Part shown: positions 51,939 to 60,733 of the stretch, piece by piece | How positions within the stretch are numbered: the first letter of the stretch is position 1 | Layout: the number at the start of each line of letters is the position of its first letter | Assembly: GCF_019195455.1 (NCBI RefSeq) | Contig: NZ_JAIMBW010000001.1 | Location: forward strand, 1,054,001 to 1,118,000 | Direction: 5' to 3' | Length of the DNA: 64,000 bases | Source of the DNA: Gymnodinialimonas phycosphaerae | GTDB taxonomy: Bacteria; Pseudomonadota; Alphaproteobacteria; Rhodobacterales; Rhodobacteraceae | Notes under the pieces: model-generated | The model's input: only the letters and a program-made list of their open reading frames with translations | Databases searched by the model: none | Told to the model about the DNA's origin: nothing | Translations under genes and position numbers: made by a program

Positions 51939-52913
51939 TCATCCGGGCCAGACCTCGGGATTGATCATGTGGATCGGCGCCCCCTCGGCATAGGCGTTGA
52001 TCTGATCGTAAATATCGCTGAATTGCAGGTTCAATTCATCCTCGGTGACGTAGCCGATGTGCGGTGTCACGATGACATTGGGGTGCGTCAGAAGGGGATC
52101 GTCCGGGTCGGTGTGCGGCTCGGTATCGAACACATCCAGCGCAAGCCTGCCGGGGCGGCCTGCGTCAAGCACCGCCTGCAATGCCCCGGCCTCCACAAGG
52201 CCCGAGCGCGAGGTGTTGATGAAGCTGGCCGTTGGTTTCATGGCCGTCAGGTCCGCAGCCGTGATGATGCCGCGCGTTTCCGGCTTCAGACGGACGTGCA
52301 GGCTGACGATGTCCGAGTCCGCAAAGAACGCGGCACGGCTTTCGGCAACGGTTTCGCCATCGGCGGCGGCGCGGGCCCGGCCAGCCTCGGACGCCCACCA
52401 GACCACCTCCATCCCGAAGGCGCGCGCATATCCCGCCACCTGCTTGGCGATGCGCCCATAGCCGTAGAGGCCGATGCGCCGCCCCGACAGGGTCTGCCCC
52501 GGTGCCAATTGCCACTGCCCCGCCTGCATCGAGGCCATCTGCTGCGGGATCTGCCGGGCGGAAGCGAGGATCAAGGCAAACGTATGCTCTGACGCGGCGG
52601 TCGAGGGCGTGCCTGCGTGCATGTTGGAGCACAAGACCACGCCATTCGCGGTGCAGGCCGGGACATCCACATGGGGATAGACAGAGCGCTGGCTGATCAG
52701 CTTGAGGGTCGGCAGACGCGCCAGAAGCGGTTCGGAAACGGGCGTGCGTTCGCGGAACAGGACAAGCGCCTCGGCGTCTTTCAGGCGCTCGGCCAGCAGG
52801 TCCACGTCTTCTGTGTGGTCGTTCCAGACCGTCACCTGGTGGGCATCCAGTTTTGCGAAACTGGGCAGCGTGCGCAGGGTATCGAACCAATCGTCCAGGA
52901 TATGAACTTTCAT
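51939..52913 (-). CDS. D-isomer-specific 2-hydroxyacid dehydrogenase
   Basis: The 324-residue NAD(P)-dependent enzyme shows MKVHILDDWFDTLRTLPSF at the start, the nucleotide fold RIGLYGYGRIAKQVAGYARAFG, NTSRSGLVEAGALQAVL (Arg of the substrate site) and the catalytic His in VTPHIGYVTEDEL, with the Glu in DVFDTEPH. It would reduce or oxidise a 2-hydroxy/2-oxo acid in the pathway encoded around it. The ATG at 52913 is preferred; the frame reaches 52949, overlapping the TPP enzyme stop. Confidence 0.88.
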   Translation of the reverse strand: MKVHILDDWFDTLRTLPSFAKLDAHQVTVWNDHTEDVDLLAERLKDAEALVLFRERTPVSEPLLARLPTLKLISQRSVYPHVDVPACTANGVVLCSNMHAGTPSTAASEHTFALILASARQIPQQMASMQAGQWQLAPGQTLSGRRIGLYGYGRIAKQVAGYARAFGMEVVWWASEAGRARAAADGETVAESRAAFFADSDIVSLHVRLKPETRGIITAADLTAMKPTASFINTSRSGLVEAGALQAVLDAGRPGRLALDVFDTEPHTDPDDPLLTHPNVIVTPHIGYVTEDELNLQFSDIYDQINAYAEGAPIHMINPEVWPG

Positions 52914-52945
52914 GCGGGCAGCCTCTGCATCTGGCGAACCTCCGA

Positions 52946-54598
52946 TCAATGCTTGGGATGGGCGCGGCGGATCACCGGAGAGGCGACCTGATCGGAGATC
53001 GGCACATCCCAGATCGCCGCGCCACCGTTTTCTGCAAAATCCGCGATCAGCGCCGGTAGCGCCGCAAGGTCGGTGATCGTCTCCCCCCCTACGCCGAAGC
53101 CCCGCGCGATGGCGGCCAGATCCGTGCGGCCGAACACGGCCCCCTGGTCCGAGATCCCCTTGGCGCGCAGCTTGTGGATTTCCGAGCCATAGGCCCCGTC
53201 GTTCAGCACCACGATGAGGATGTTAAGGCCATGGCGGGCAATCGTCTCAAGTTCTTGAATATGCATCAAAAGGCTGCCGTCCCCGTCGAACATCACGACC
53301 GTGTCGTCGGGCCGTGCGGCGGCCACCCCCATGGCGAAGCTGATGCCATTGCCGATGGCACCGAATTCCCGGATCGTCAGGAAATGCGTCTGCGGGCGCG
53401 AGGGCATCTGGGCGAAATAGAACGAGCAATGGCCAGAGGAATTCACCATTTGCCAATCGCCCGGAAGATGCGCCTCAAATGCCGCGACCGCGTCGCGGGG
53501 GTCGTGCAGGCCGGGCTCTGGCGGGAAAGAGGCGCTGTCGGCGGGTGCCGTGGCGATGCGGTTGGCCAGCGCGCCGCTGCGCCAGACAGCGGGGCGTTTG
53601 GAAAGCGCTGCGACAAGCGCCTCCATCCCCAGTTTGGCGTCGGCCCGCAGGTGCGCCGATGCGGCGACACGGCCCTGGCTGATCGCGATTGGATCGGTAT
53701 CGATCTGGAGCAACTGCGCCTTGGGCCACAGCTTGCCCCCGTCCGAGTTGTGATGCGCCAAGGAGGTGCCCACGCCGATCACCAGATCGGCCTTGCCCAG
53801 ACACTCGCGCGCCGTTTCAGTGGAAAAACCGCCCGCAACACCCAGATTGAAGGGATCGTCATGGAACACCCCCCGTGCGGGCAAGGTCGTGGCCAGAAGT
53901 CCATCGCACAGCTCTGCCAGATCGCGGCAGGCGGGCCCTGCCCCGGCCTCCACCGCGCCAAGGCCAGCCATGATGACGATCCTTTCGGCACCCTCGATCA
54001 TCTTGCGCGCGCGGTCCAGATCATCGGCGTGCGGCGGGATCGGAGAGGCTATCGGCATAAGGTCGCGCGACGGCGCGGGCAGAGCAGTCGCGCCGGTCCA
54101 TGGCTGGTTTTGCAGATCAAACGGCACGCCAAGCACCACCGGGCGGCGTTCGCGTTTTGCCTGAAGGAAGGCATCACGGATGGCTGTGGGCATGCGGTCC
54201 ACGTGGTGAAGTGCGTGATAGGCAGATCCTGTTGCCACCACGAAGGGCGCGTGGTCGATGCCTTGATTGTACCAGCCCGTTTTCAGCGGCGCCTCGCCCG
54301 CAAGGATCACCATCGGCAACCGCGCGCGCACGGCGGCGGGCAATGCGGTCATCAGTTGGGTCAACCCCGGACCACAGGTGACGGTGGCCACACCCACCTG
54401 CCCCGATTTGCGCGCGTAGGCCATGGCGGCAGCGGCGGCGCAATGCTCGTGGCGGACATAGATCATCTCGCATCCGCCTTCGGCCAGGCGCGTGGCGAAG
54501 TTCATGTTGGCGTCGCCCAACAGGGCGAAGCAGGTCGAGACCTCTTCGTTCAGGAAGCTTCGGGCAAGGATATCGAAGGTTTTCATCGCGTTACTCAT
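52946..54598 (-). CDS. Thiamine pyrophosphate-dependent enzyme (acetolactate synthase-like)
   Basis: The 550-residue protein has the three-domain TPP layout: N-terminal Pyr domain (FALLGDANMNFATRLAEGG, YVRHEHCAAAAAMAYAR with the conserved Glu as HEHCA, VATVTCGPGLTQLMTAL), central domain (MAGLGAVEAGAG) and C-terminal PP domain (FDGDGSLLMHIQELETIARHGLNILIVVLNDGAYGSE; the GDG...N motif is clear). Decarboxylases of 2-oxo acids and ligases share this layout; the usual HEH pattern suggests a decarboxylase or related lyase, not acetolactate synthase proper. It overlaps the PrpF-like gene by 8 nt. The substrate is unknown. Confidence 0.87.
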   Translation of the reverse strand: MSNAMKTFDILARSFLNEEVSTCFALLGDANMNFATRLAEGGCEMIYVRHEHCAAAAAMAYARKSGQVGVATVTCGPGLTQLMTALPAAVRARLPMVILAGEAPLKTGWYNQGIDHAPFVVATGSAYHALHHVDRMPTAIRDAFLQAKRERRPVVLGVPFDLQNQPWTGATALPAPSRDLMPIASPIPPHADDLDRARKMIEGAERIVIMAGLGAVEAGAGPACRDLAELCDGLLATTLPARGVFHDDPFNLGVAGGFSTETARECLGKADLVIGVGTSLAHHNSDGGKLWPKAQLLQIDTDPIAISQGRVAASAHLRADAKLGMEALVAALSKRPAVWRSGALANRIATAPADSASFPPEPGLHDPRDAVAAFEAHLPGDWQMVNSSGHCSFYFAQMPSRPQTHFLTIREFGAIGNGISFAMGVAAARPDDTVVMFDGDGSLLMHIQELETIARHGLNILIVVLNDGAYGSEIHKLRAKGISDQGAVFGRTDLAAIARGFGVGGETITDLAALPALIADFAENGGAAIWDVPISDQVASPVIRRAHPKH

Positions 54599-55667
54599 CG
54601 CTGACCATCACCTCTCCGCGGGCGATCAGCCGCGCTGTCCGCACCACGCCCGCCGAGCGAAAATCAAGCGTATCGCCTTGGCGCGTGAAATCCACCGTCA
54701 CTTCCATCTCGCCCATCGGGTGCTCGATCCGCATGACTTCGGGGCCACGCTCCACGGGGCGGGCGATCCCCTCTGCCACCGTGCCGGGGGCCAACGCGCA
54801 AGCCGCCAGACATTGAGAGCCGGTGACAGCCAGCGTCGGGTGGGTCGTCCACGGCATGAAATAGCGCGCCGCAAAATGGGCGCCCGTTCGGGGTGGGGCG
54901 ATCAGGCCAATCTTCGGGACGACGGATTTGGAGACATCGCCAAACCCCATCAGCGCACCCGCCTTCAAGCGGATAGGCTCCATCCTTTCAAAAAGCGCCG
55001 AGTTCTCGGCCAGCTCTGCCTGCGTCTCGTGACCGCTCAGGCCGAAATCAGCGGCGCGCGCGATCATCATCGGCATGGCGACGTCGATGCAGGTCACTTC
55101 GACCCCGTCGATCACGTCCAGGGGCCGCCCGGTAGGGAACATCGCCCCCGATTTGGAGCCAACAACATCCAGGAAGTTCAACGCCACGGGCGCGGCGGTG
55201 CCGGGCACGCCGTCGACGTGGGTGTCACCTGCATAGGTCACCTGCCCGCCCGGCGTTTGCACCACTGACTCCACCAGCGCGCCGGTATTCACGGCCCGGA
55301 TCCGCACCGTGGTCGTGTCGTCGGTGACAGGCACAAGCCCCATTTCAATCGCCGCAGGCCCCACGCCCACAAGGATATTGCCACAGGTCGGTCTGTAGTC
55401 GACCATCGGTTCCATGATATCGACCTGGGCGAAGAAATAATCGATGTCCGCCACGTCTTCGTTCGAGGGGCTGAGCATCGCGACCTTGCAGGTCACCGCA
55501 TCACCGCCACCGATGCCATCGATGTTACGCGGGTTTCCCGAGCCGATCACCTGCGTGAGAACGGCGGACAGGGCCGCGCGGTCCTCGGGCAGGTCGGCGC
55601 GATTGAAGTACGGCCCGCGAGAGGTGCCGCCGCGCAGGAAATGGTAGGGTATGGCGCGTTGGGTCAT
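54591..55667 (-). CDS. PrpF-family isomerase (4-oxalomesaconate tautomerase-like)
   Basis: The 358-residue protein belongs to the PrpF family of the diaminopimelate-epimerase fold: YHFLRGGTSRGPYFNRADLPED, IGSGNPRNIDGIGGGDAVTCKVAML, MVDYRPTCGNILVGVGPAAIEMGLV with the active-site Cys in PTCGN, and KSGAMFPTGRPLDVIDGVEVTCIDVAMP (short landmarks). Family members move double bonds in tricarboxylates (aconitate isomerase PrpF, oxalomesaconate tautomerase GalD). Coupled by overlaps to genes on both sides and adjacent to a tricarboxylate-type transporter, it points to a multicarboxylate substrate. Confidence 0.87.
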   Translation of the reverse strand: MTQRAIPYHFLRGGTSRGPYFNRADLPEDRAALSAVLTQVIGSGNPRNIDGIGGGDAVTCKVAMLSPSNEDVADIDYFFAQVDIMEPMVDYRPTCGNILVGVGPAAIEMGLVPVTDDTTTVRIRAVNTGALVESVVQTPGGQVTYAGDTHVDGVPGTAAPVALNFLDVVGSKSGAMFPTGRPLDVIDGVEVTCIDVAMPMMIARAADFGLSGHETQAELAENSALFERMEPIRLKAGALMGFGDVSKSVVPKIGLIAPPRTGAHFAARYFMPWTTHPTLAVTGSQCLAACALAPGTVAEGIARPVERGPEVMRIEHPMGEMEVTVDFTRQGDTLDFRSAGVVRTARLIARGEVMVSDE

Positions 55668-56713
55668 GGTTTGGCCTGTTCGATATGGGTGAGGATGGCG
55701 TCGGTCATGGCGGCGGTGCTGGCCGCACCGCCAAGGTCCGGGGTGCGCGTCGCGGGCGCGCAGAGCGCTGCAAAAAGCGCGTTCTGGATCAGGGCGGCCG
55801 CGTCCGGCTGGCCCAAGTGATCGAGCAACATCGCCGCCGACCCGATGAGTGAGCCCGGATTGGCCACGCCCTGCCCCGCCAGATCTGGGGCAGAGCCGTG
55901 TTGGGCTTGGGCCACCGCATGATCCGCGCCGTGGTTGAGGGACGCCGCAAGGCCAAGGCCGCCGGCAAGCTCGGACGCCAGATCGGACAGGATATCGCCG
56001 TACATGTTGGTGGCGATGACAACGTCAAACCGGGTCGGGTCGCGCACGAAAAGGGCTGCGGCGGCGTCAATCAGAAGCTCATCCGTCTCGATCTCGGGGT
56101 AGTTGCGCGCCACGTCGCGCACGGTGTCGAGGAACAGGCCATCGCTCAAGCGCAGGACGTTGGCCTTGTGGATCACCGCCACGCGGCGGCTGCCCCGGCG
56201 GCGGGCCAGCGCATATCCGGCTTCGGCAATCGCGCGGGAATTGGCCTCGGTAATCCGGCGCATCGAAAGGGCCACGCCGGGCACGGGCATGAATTCGGCC
56301 GGGCCGCTTTCCATGTTGCGGTCGGCGTAGAAGCCTTCAAGGTTTTCGCGCACGACGACCATGTCCACGGCATGGCCGGTGGGCGTCGGGACAGCCGGGT
56401 GGCTGCGCGCGGGGCGAATGTTGGCAAATAACGCCAGTTGCTTGCGCAGCACGCCAGAGGGGTTCAACCCGCCGTCGGCCACGGGCGGATAGGCGTTGTG
56501 CGACACCGGGCCAAGGATCACGCCGTCGGCGGCACGGGCCTTGGCGATCACCTTTTCCGGGATCGTGGTGCCCGCAGCCTCTAACGCCGCGAAGCCGATC
56601 TGCGCCACGTCGATCTGGACGCCGTTCAGCGCCGCGCGAACCACCGCGCAGGTGGCCTCCGTGATCTCGGGCCCGATCCCGTCGCCCGGTAGCGCCAGCA
56701 GGCGAAGCGTCAT
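55664..56713 (-). CDS. Isopropylmalate/isocitrate-dehydrogenase-family beta-decarboxylating dehydrogenase
   Basis: The 349-residue enzyme has LLALPGDGIGPEITEAT, NIRPARSHP, VVRENLEGFYADRNME, the Tyr/Lys region VAVIHKANVLRLSDGLFL, and the metal and cofactor region TNMYGDILSDLASELAGGLGLA then QAQHGSAPDLAGQGVANPGSLIGSAAMLL. The family oxidises and decarboxylates 2R-hydroxy-3-carboxy acids (isocitrate, isopropylmalate, tartrate, homoisocitrate). It overlaps both neighbours by 4 nt. The presence beside PrpF and Tct genes suggests a catabolic role, not leucine synthesis. The ATG at 56713 opens directly on the conserved N-terminus. Confidence 0.88.
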   Translation of the reverse strand: MTLRLLALPGDGIGPEITEATCAVVRAALNGVQIDVAQIGFAALEAAGTTIPEKVIAKARAADGVILGPVSHNAYPPVADGGLNPSGVLRKQLALFANIRPARSHPAVPTPTGHAVDMVVVRENLEGFYADRNMESGPAEFMPVPGVALSMRRITEANSRAIAEAGYALARRRGSRRVAVIHKANVLRLSDGLFLDTVRDVARNYPEIETDELLIDAAAALFVRDPTRFDVVIATNMYGDILSDLASELAGGLGLAASLNHGADHAVAQAQHGSAPDLAGQGVANPGSLIGSAAMLLDHLGQPDAAALIQNALFAALCAPATRTPDLGGAASTAAMTDAILTHIEQAKP

Positions 56714-58725
56714 GTCAGCGGCCACGGCAGGTTCACGTATTCCTGCAAAAGGCCCGGCGGGAAGTCGCGCCCGAGCGAGCCGCCAAGAAACGCCAGCACG
56801 CCGATGCCGATCGCCGTCAAGATCACGGCCCGCACCCAAGAGACATTTGCGCGCAGGCGCAGGAACGACACAAGGAACACGGCCAGCGCCAGAACGAAGC
56901 CCACCAGCGCCGAGAGGCCCAGAAGGAAGGCGAACCAGGCAAGCGTGGACCAGAGGCCGTGGGGGGCCGCGGCATCTTCGCCGCCCGATTCAAGGTCTGC
57001 GAAAACCACGTCCGTCTCGGGTTGTGCCATCATCCGCACCATCAGGGCGGCGCAGGCGATCAGGGTCACGATGCCAATGGTGACTGGGAAGATCTTGTCG
57101 CGCAGCACATTGATGGTGGAGGCATCATAGACCGCAACCGCGACATAGGCCGTCACCGCGATCAGGAACATCAGCGGCGCACGCTTCGCGCCCGTGGGCG
57201 GCGTGTCATTGCCGAGGATCTTCTTTCCTTGCCGAATACCGATGATGACCGAGACCACCAGAAGGATCAGGATGCCGATGGAGACGGGAGAGAAGATATA
57301 CTCCATCCCCGACCAAAAATCGTTGCGGAAGCGGATGGTGGAGATCTGGACCGCCTGGTTGGCAAAGCTTTCCGCCTGCGACGACAGCACGAAGCCGATC
57401 AGGAAGGCAGGCCGCGACCACTCGAACCGGCGCAGGAAGATGCCCAGAAGGCCAATGCCCAGAAGCATCACCAGATCGCCAAGGGACTGGCTGGATTGGA
57501 ACGCGGCGAAAGCGATCAGCATGAACAGGAAGGGCGCGACCAGCGTGAAGCGGATCGTGGTGATCCGCGCGATCTGGCCCGACAAAAGGATGCACAGGCC
57601 CGCGCCGAAGACGTTGGCCAGCGCCAGCGACCAGACAATCGTGTAGGTGATGTCGAGGTTGTTGCGCACCATGTGCGGGCCGGGATCGTACCCCAGAAGT
57701 GCGATTCCGCCCAGGAATACGGCCATGGAGCCGGAGCCGGGAATGCCGAAGATCAGCGTCGGCACCAAGCCACCGCCTTCCTTGGCGTTGTTGGAGGATT
57801 CGGGTCCGATCACACCGCGAATATCGCCCTTTCCAAACTGTGATTTGTCCTTGGCGCCCTGCACCGTGAAGCCGTAGGCGATCCAATCGACCACCGATCC
57901 GCCGAGGCCGGGGATCACGCCCACGATCACCCCGATGAAAGCCGAGCGGACCGACAACCAGATGTTGGCCCACCAATCGCGGATACCCTGGAACCAGCCG
58001 GACCCAAGACCCCCGCTGCGCGAAATCGCCCGATCCTGACGCAACAGGGCAATGATCTCGGGGATGGCGAAGATGCCAAGACCCACGATCACCAGTTTGA
58101 TGCCGTCGGTCAGGTAGGGAATGGAGTAGCTGGCCATGCGCAGGCTGCCCGAGGCGTCGGATTCGCCGATGGTGCCGATCATCAGGCCAAGGCCCGCGGC
58201 GGCTACGCCTTTCAGGGGCACACGGCCCGCAAGGATCGCGACCATGGACAGGCCCAGAAGCGTGATCATCAACATCTCGGGCGTGCCGAACGCAAGGATC
58301 AGGGGGCGCGCGATGAGGATGAAGAAAGTCAGGATGATTGCGCCCAGTATGCCCCCGAAAAGCGATGAGGCGAAGGCCGCCGCCAACGCGCGCGCCGCCT
58401 CGCCCCTTTTGGCCAGCGGAAAGCCATCGAGTACCGTGGCCTGGCTCGCGGTAGAGCCGGGGATGCCCAGAAGAACCGAGGCGAAAGTATCGGATGTGGG
58501 CACCACCGCGATCAGGCCGACCATCAGCGCAAGGCCCGAAACCGGGTCCATCCCGAAGATGAACGGCAGCACAAGCGACAGGCCCGCGATACCGCCAAGG
58601 CCCGGAAATACGCCGACCGACAGGCCCAGGAGCACGCCGATCATCAGGAACATGATCTGTTCCGGCTGAACGATCAGGGAAAAGGCTTCGCCAAGCGCCG
58701 GAAGCGCTGTTGCAAGAAGGTCCAT
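56710..58725 (-). CDS. Tripartite tricarboxylate transporter permease, TctA-TctB fusion
   Basis: The 671-residue membrane protein contains TctA over about residues 1-500 (LGLSVGVFPGLGGIAGLSLVLPF, TSDTFASVLLGIPGSTASQATVLDG, GVIPGLGGSVVDWIAYG, KEGGGLVPTLIFGIPGSGSMAVFLGG) and, after a hydrophilic linker near 505-520, a TctB-like four-helix part over about 520-671. TctA and TctB are usually separate genes, so this is a fusion of the large and small permease. It works with TctC encoded upstream. It overlaps the dehydrogenase gene by 4 nt. Confidence 0.9.
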   Translation of the reverse strand: MDLLATALPALGEAFSLIVQPEQIMFLMIGVLLGLSVGVFPGLGGIAGLSLVLPFIFGMDPVSGLALMVGLIAVVPTSDTFASVLLGIPGSTASQATVLDGFPLAKRGEAARALAAAFASSLFGGILGAIILTFFILIARPLILAFGTPEMLMITLLGLSMVAILAGRVPLKGVAAAGLGLMIGTIGESDASGSLRMASYSIPYLTDGIKLVIVGLGIFAIPEIIALLRQDRAISRSGGLGSGWFQGIRDWWANIWLSVRSAFIGVIVGVIPGLGGSVVDWIAYGFTVQGAKDKSQFGKGDIRGVIGPESSNNAKEGGGLVPTLIFGIPGSGSMAVFLGGIALLGYDPGPHMVRNNLDITYTIVWSLALANVFGAGLCILLSGQIARITTIRFTLVAPFLFMLIAFAAFQSSQSLGDLVMLLGIGLLGIFLRRFEWSRPAFLIGFVLSSQAESFANQAVQISTIRFRNDFWSGMEYIFSPVSIGILILLVVSVIIGIRQGKKILGNDTPPTGAKRAPLMFLIAVTAYVAVAVYDASTINVLRDKIFPVTIGIVTLIACAALMVRMMAQPETDVVFADLESGGEDAAAPHGLWSTLAWFAFLLGLSALVGFVLALAVFLVSFLRLRANVSWVRAVILTAIGIGVLAFLGGSLGRDFPPGLLQEYVNLPWPLT

Positions 58726-58772
58726 CGGGCCGCCCGTCGGTTTTCAGTGAGGTGCGTTTGTCAAAGGCGAAA

Positions 58773-58800
58773 CGGCCCCGCCGGATATCCAGCGGGGCCG
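58773..58800 (-). promoter_or_regulatory. Stem-loop between tctC and the tctAB fusion
   Basis: A perfect 9-bp stem CGGCCCCGC/GCGGGGCCG with a 10-nt loop, 8 nt after the TctC stop. In the leftward direction it is followed by TTTCGCCTTTG, so it may terminate part of the transcripts and leave extra tctC mRNA. Confidence 0.7.
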
Positions 58801-58807
58801 ATCGGCA

Positions 58808-59911
58808 TTAGTTCAAGGTAACGCCGTAGCTTTCTTCCAGCCAATTCACGACATAGTCGCGCGCCTCCTGCGGCACTTGGGTGCCCAGTTGGAACGCGGC
58901 CTCTGCGGCACCGCGGGTCATCTGCGGGTAGTCTCCCAAAGTGGCTTCGGCCAGCTCCTGGAAATCAGGGCGGGCGATGACCTCGTCAAAGGCCTGCGCG
59001 AAGGTCTCGACCACTTGGGGCGACGCGCCCTCGGGCAGGAACACCATCTTCTGGGCCGGGAACCCGGCGATGAAGAACGCGCGCCAGGCCTCCCAAACGG
59101 GGCCCTCGGTCTCGCAGGCGGGTGTCGCTTCGCAGACCTCTGCAAATGTTGGCATGTCGGGAAATGTGGGGTCGCGAACGATGTTGCCTTCGCCATCCAG
59201 GGCGCCCCAGGACATCATCGGCACGGCAAGGCCCTCTTCCACCATCGGCACGACCGAACGCAGGTAGGCGGACGAGGTCTGGTAATCGATGTTGGCTTCG
59301 CCCCGCTCGAACATCAGGCGGCCATCGCCGCGACCTTCGATGCCGAAAACAGGCTCCACGTTCATGCCAAGCATTTCCCAGGCAAGGTTGGCCACCAGGT
59401 CCAGACGCGTCGCGCCCTGGCTGCCCCAGATGAAGTCGGTGTCTTGCAGGCCCGTCGCGTCAAGGCCGTCCATCATCGCGGCCATATCTGGCGGCAGATA
59501 GGCGACACCGCCGGTGCCCGAGGCCAGTACGACCTGCCAGTCGTTGTACTCATAACGCACGCGGGGATCGCCCAGAAGATAGGGGAACTGCGTGGAACCG
59601 GACGTGCCGAAGATCACGGTGCCATCGACAACGTCCTGGTCCTGGAACCAGTTGGCACCGGTGGTGGAGCCGGCACCGGGACGGTAGCGCACGACGACGG
59701 TGGGCTGGCCGGGCAGCGCTTCAGAAAGCAGCGGGGCGAAGAAGTTTGCCCACCGCGCGGATCCGCCGGATTCCGAGAACGGGATCACGAATTCAATCGT
59801 CTCGCCGGTATAATCGACGTCTTGCGCCTGTGCCGCCGTGGACAATGCAAGTGTTGCCGTGCCCGCAAGCAAGGCCTGCGCCGTGCGGCGCATGGATTTC
59901 AGTGTCGTCAT
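58808..59911 (-). CDS. Tripartite tricarboxylate transporter substrate-binding protein (TctC family)
   Basis: The 367-residue protein has a signal peptide (TAQALLAGTATLALSTAAQA, cleavage near residue 29) and a Bug/TctC-type binding fold: TIEFVIPFSESGGSARWANFF, VVRYRPGAGSTTGANWF, FGTSGSTQFPYLLGDPRV, FIWGSQGATRLDLVANL, FIAGFPAQKMVFLPEGASPQ. The Gly-rich loops are where TctC members bind carboxylates. GGGAGGA precedes the ATG at 59911. It diverges from the response regulator gene, with the 147-nt gap holding both promoters. Confidence 0.88.
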   Translation of the reverse strand: MTTLKSMRRTAQALLAGTATLALSTAAQAQDVDYTGETIEFVIPFSESGGSARWANFFAPLLSEALPGQPTVVVRYRPGAGSTTGANWFQDQDVVDGTVIFGTSGSTQFPYLLGDPRVRYEYNDWQVVLASGTGGVAYLPPDMAAMMDGLDATGLQDTDFIWGSQGATRLDLVANLAWEMLGMNVEPVFGIEGRGDGRLMFERGEANIDYQTSSAYLRSVVPMVEEGLAVPMMSWGALDGEGNIVRDPTFPDMPTFAEVCEATPACETEGPVWEAWRAFFIAGFPAQKMVFLPEGASPQVVETFAQAFDEVIARPDFQELAEATLGDYPQMTRGAAEAAFQLGTQVPQEARDYVVNWLEESYGVTLN

Positions 59912-60058
59912 AGTATCCTCCCATGGAACGTGGCACATCTCCCTCCCGGGTCTGGCCACGCTTTCCTTCAATCTCGGGGCATCTTCCCCGCTTGATGTGT
60001 CGGGTGTCACCTGCGAACCTTGCCTGAAGCTTGCAGCCCCGCACGAAAGTTTATCGGA

Positions 60059-60733
60059 ATGCGCATTGTTCTTGTGGAAGATAACGCCAGCCTCGCGCGG
60101 GGGATCACCTATCGCCTGCAAGATGCAGGCCATGCGGTGGACGTGCTGGACGACGGGGAGGCGGCGGAAAGCTACCTGCGCACGGACCAGGCGGACCTGG
60201 TGATCCTTGATATCAACCTGCCCGGACGCGACGGGATCGACCTGCTCAAGGGACTGCGGGCGCGCGGCGATGACCGCCCGGTCCTGTTGCTGACCGCGCG
60301 GGCGGATACCGCCGACCGGGTTCGGGGGTTGGATGCGGGCGCGGATGACTACCTTGTGAAGCCCTTCGAGATGGTCGAATTGGAGGCGCGCATCCGGGCG
60401 CTGTCGCGCCGCAAGCCCCTGCCCTTCCGCAAGGCGCTGACCCTTGGACCGTTGGTGCTGGACCTCGACGCGCGACAGGTCGAGATCGACGGCACGCCCC
60501 AAACGGTGCCGCGACGCGAGGTCAGTCTGCTGGAGGCGCTGATGGCAGCCGACGGGCGCAATGTCTCCAAGTCGCAATTGCTGGAACATACCTACGGCAC
60601 CGGCAGCGACGTGGATGAAGCGGCGATCGAGGCGCATATCTCGCGCCTGCGCAAACGGCTCAAGCCGCACGGGATTGCCATCGTGGTCAGCCGTGGGCTT
60701 GGCTATGCGCTGATCGCGGAGGCGCAGGTGTGA
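60059..60733 (+). CDS. OmpR-family response regulator (TctD-like)
   Basis: The 224-residue regulator has a receiver domain (MRIVLVEDNASLARGI, phospho-acceptor Asp in LVILDINLPGRDG, conserved Lys in ADDYLVKPFEMVE) and a winged-helix DNA-binding domain (VPRREVSLLEALMAADGRNVSKSQLLEHTYG, cited in part: EVSLLEALMA). It overlaps the sensor kinase gene by 4 nt. Divergent orientation from tctC and the typical TctD/TctE layout imply control of the tricarboxylate operon. The ATG at 60059 opens on the conserved MRIVLVED. Confidence 0.92.
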   Translation: MRIVLVEDNASLARGITYRLQDAGHAVDVLDDGEAAESYLRTDQADLVILDINLPGRDGIDLLKGLRARGDDRPVLLLTARADTADRVRGLDAGADDYLVKPFEMVELEARIRALSRRKPLPFRKALTLGPLVLDLDARQVEIDGTPQTVPRREVSLLEALMAADGRNVSKSQLLEHTYGTGSDVDEAAIEAHISRLRKRLKPHGIAIVVSRGLGYALIAEAQV

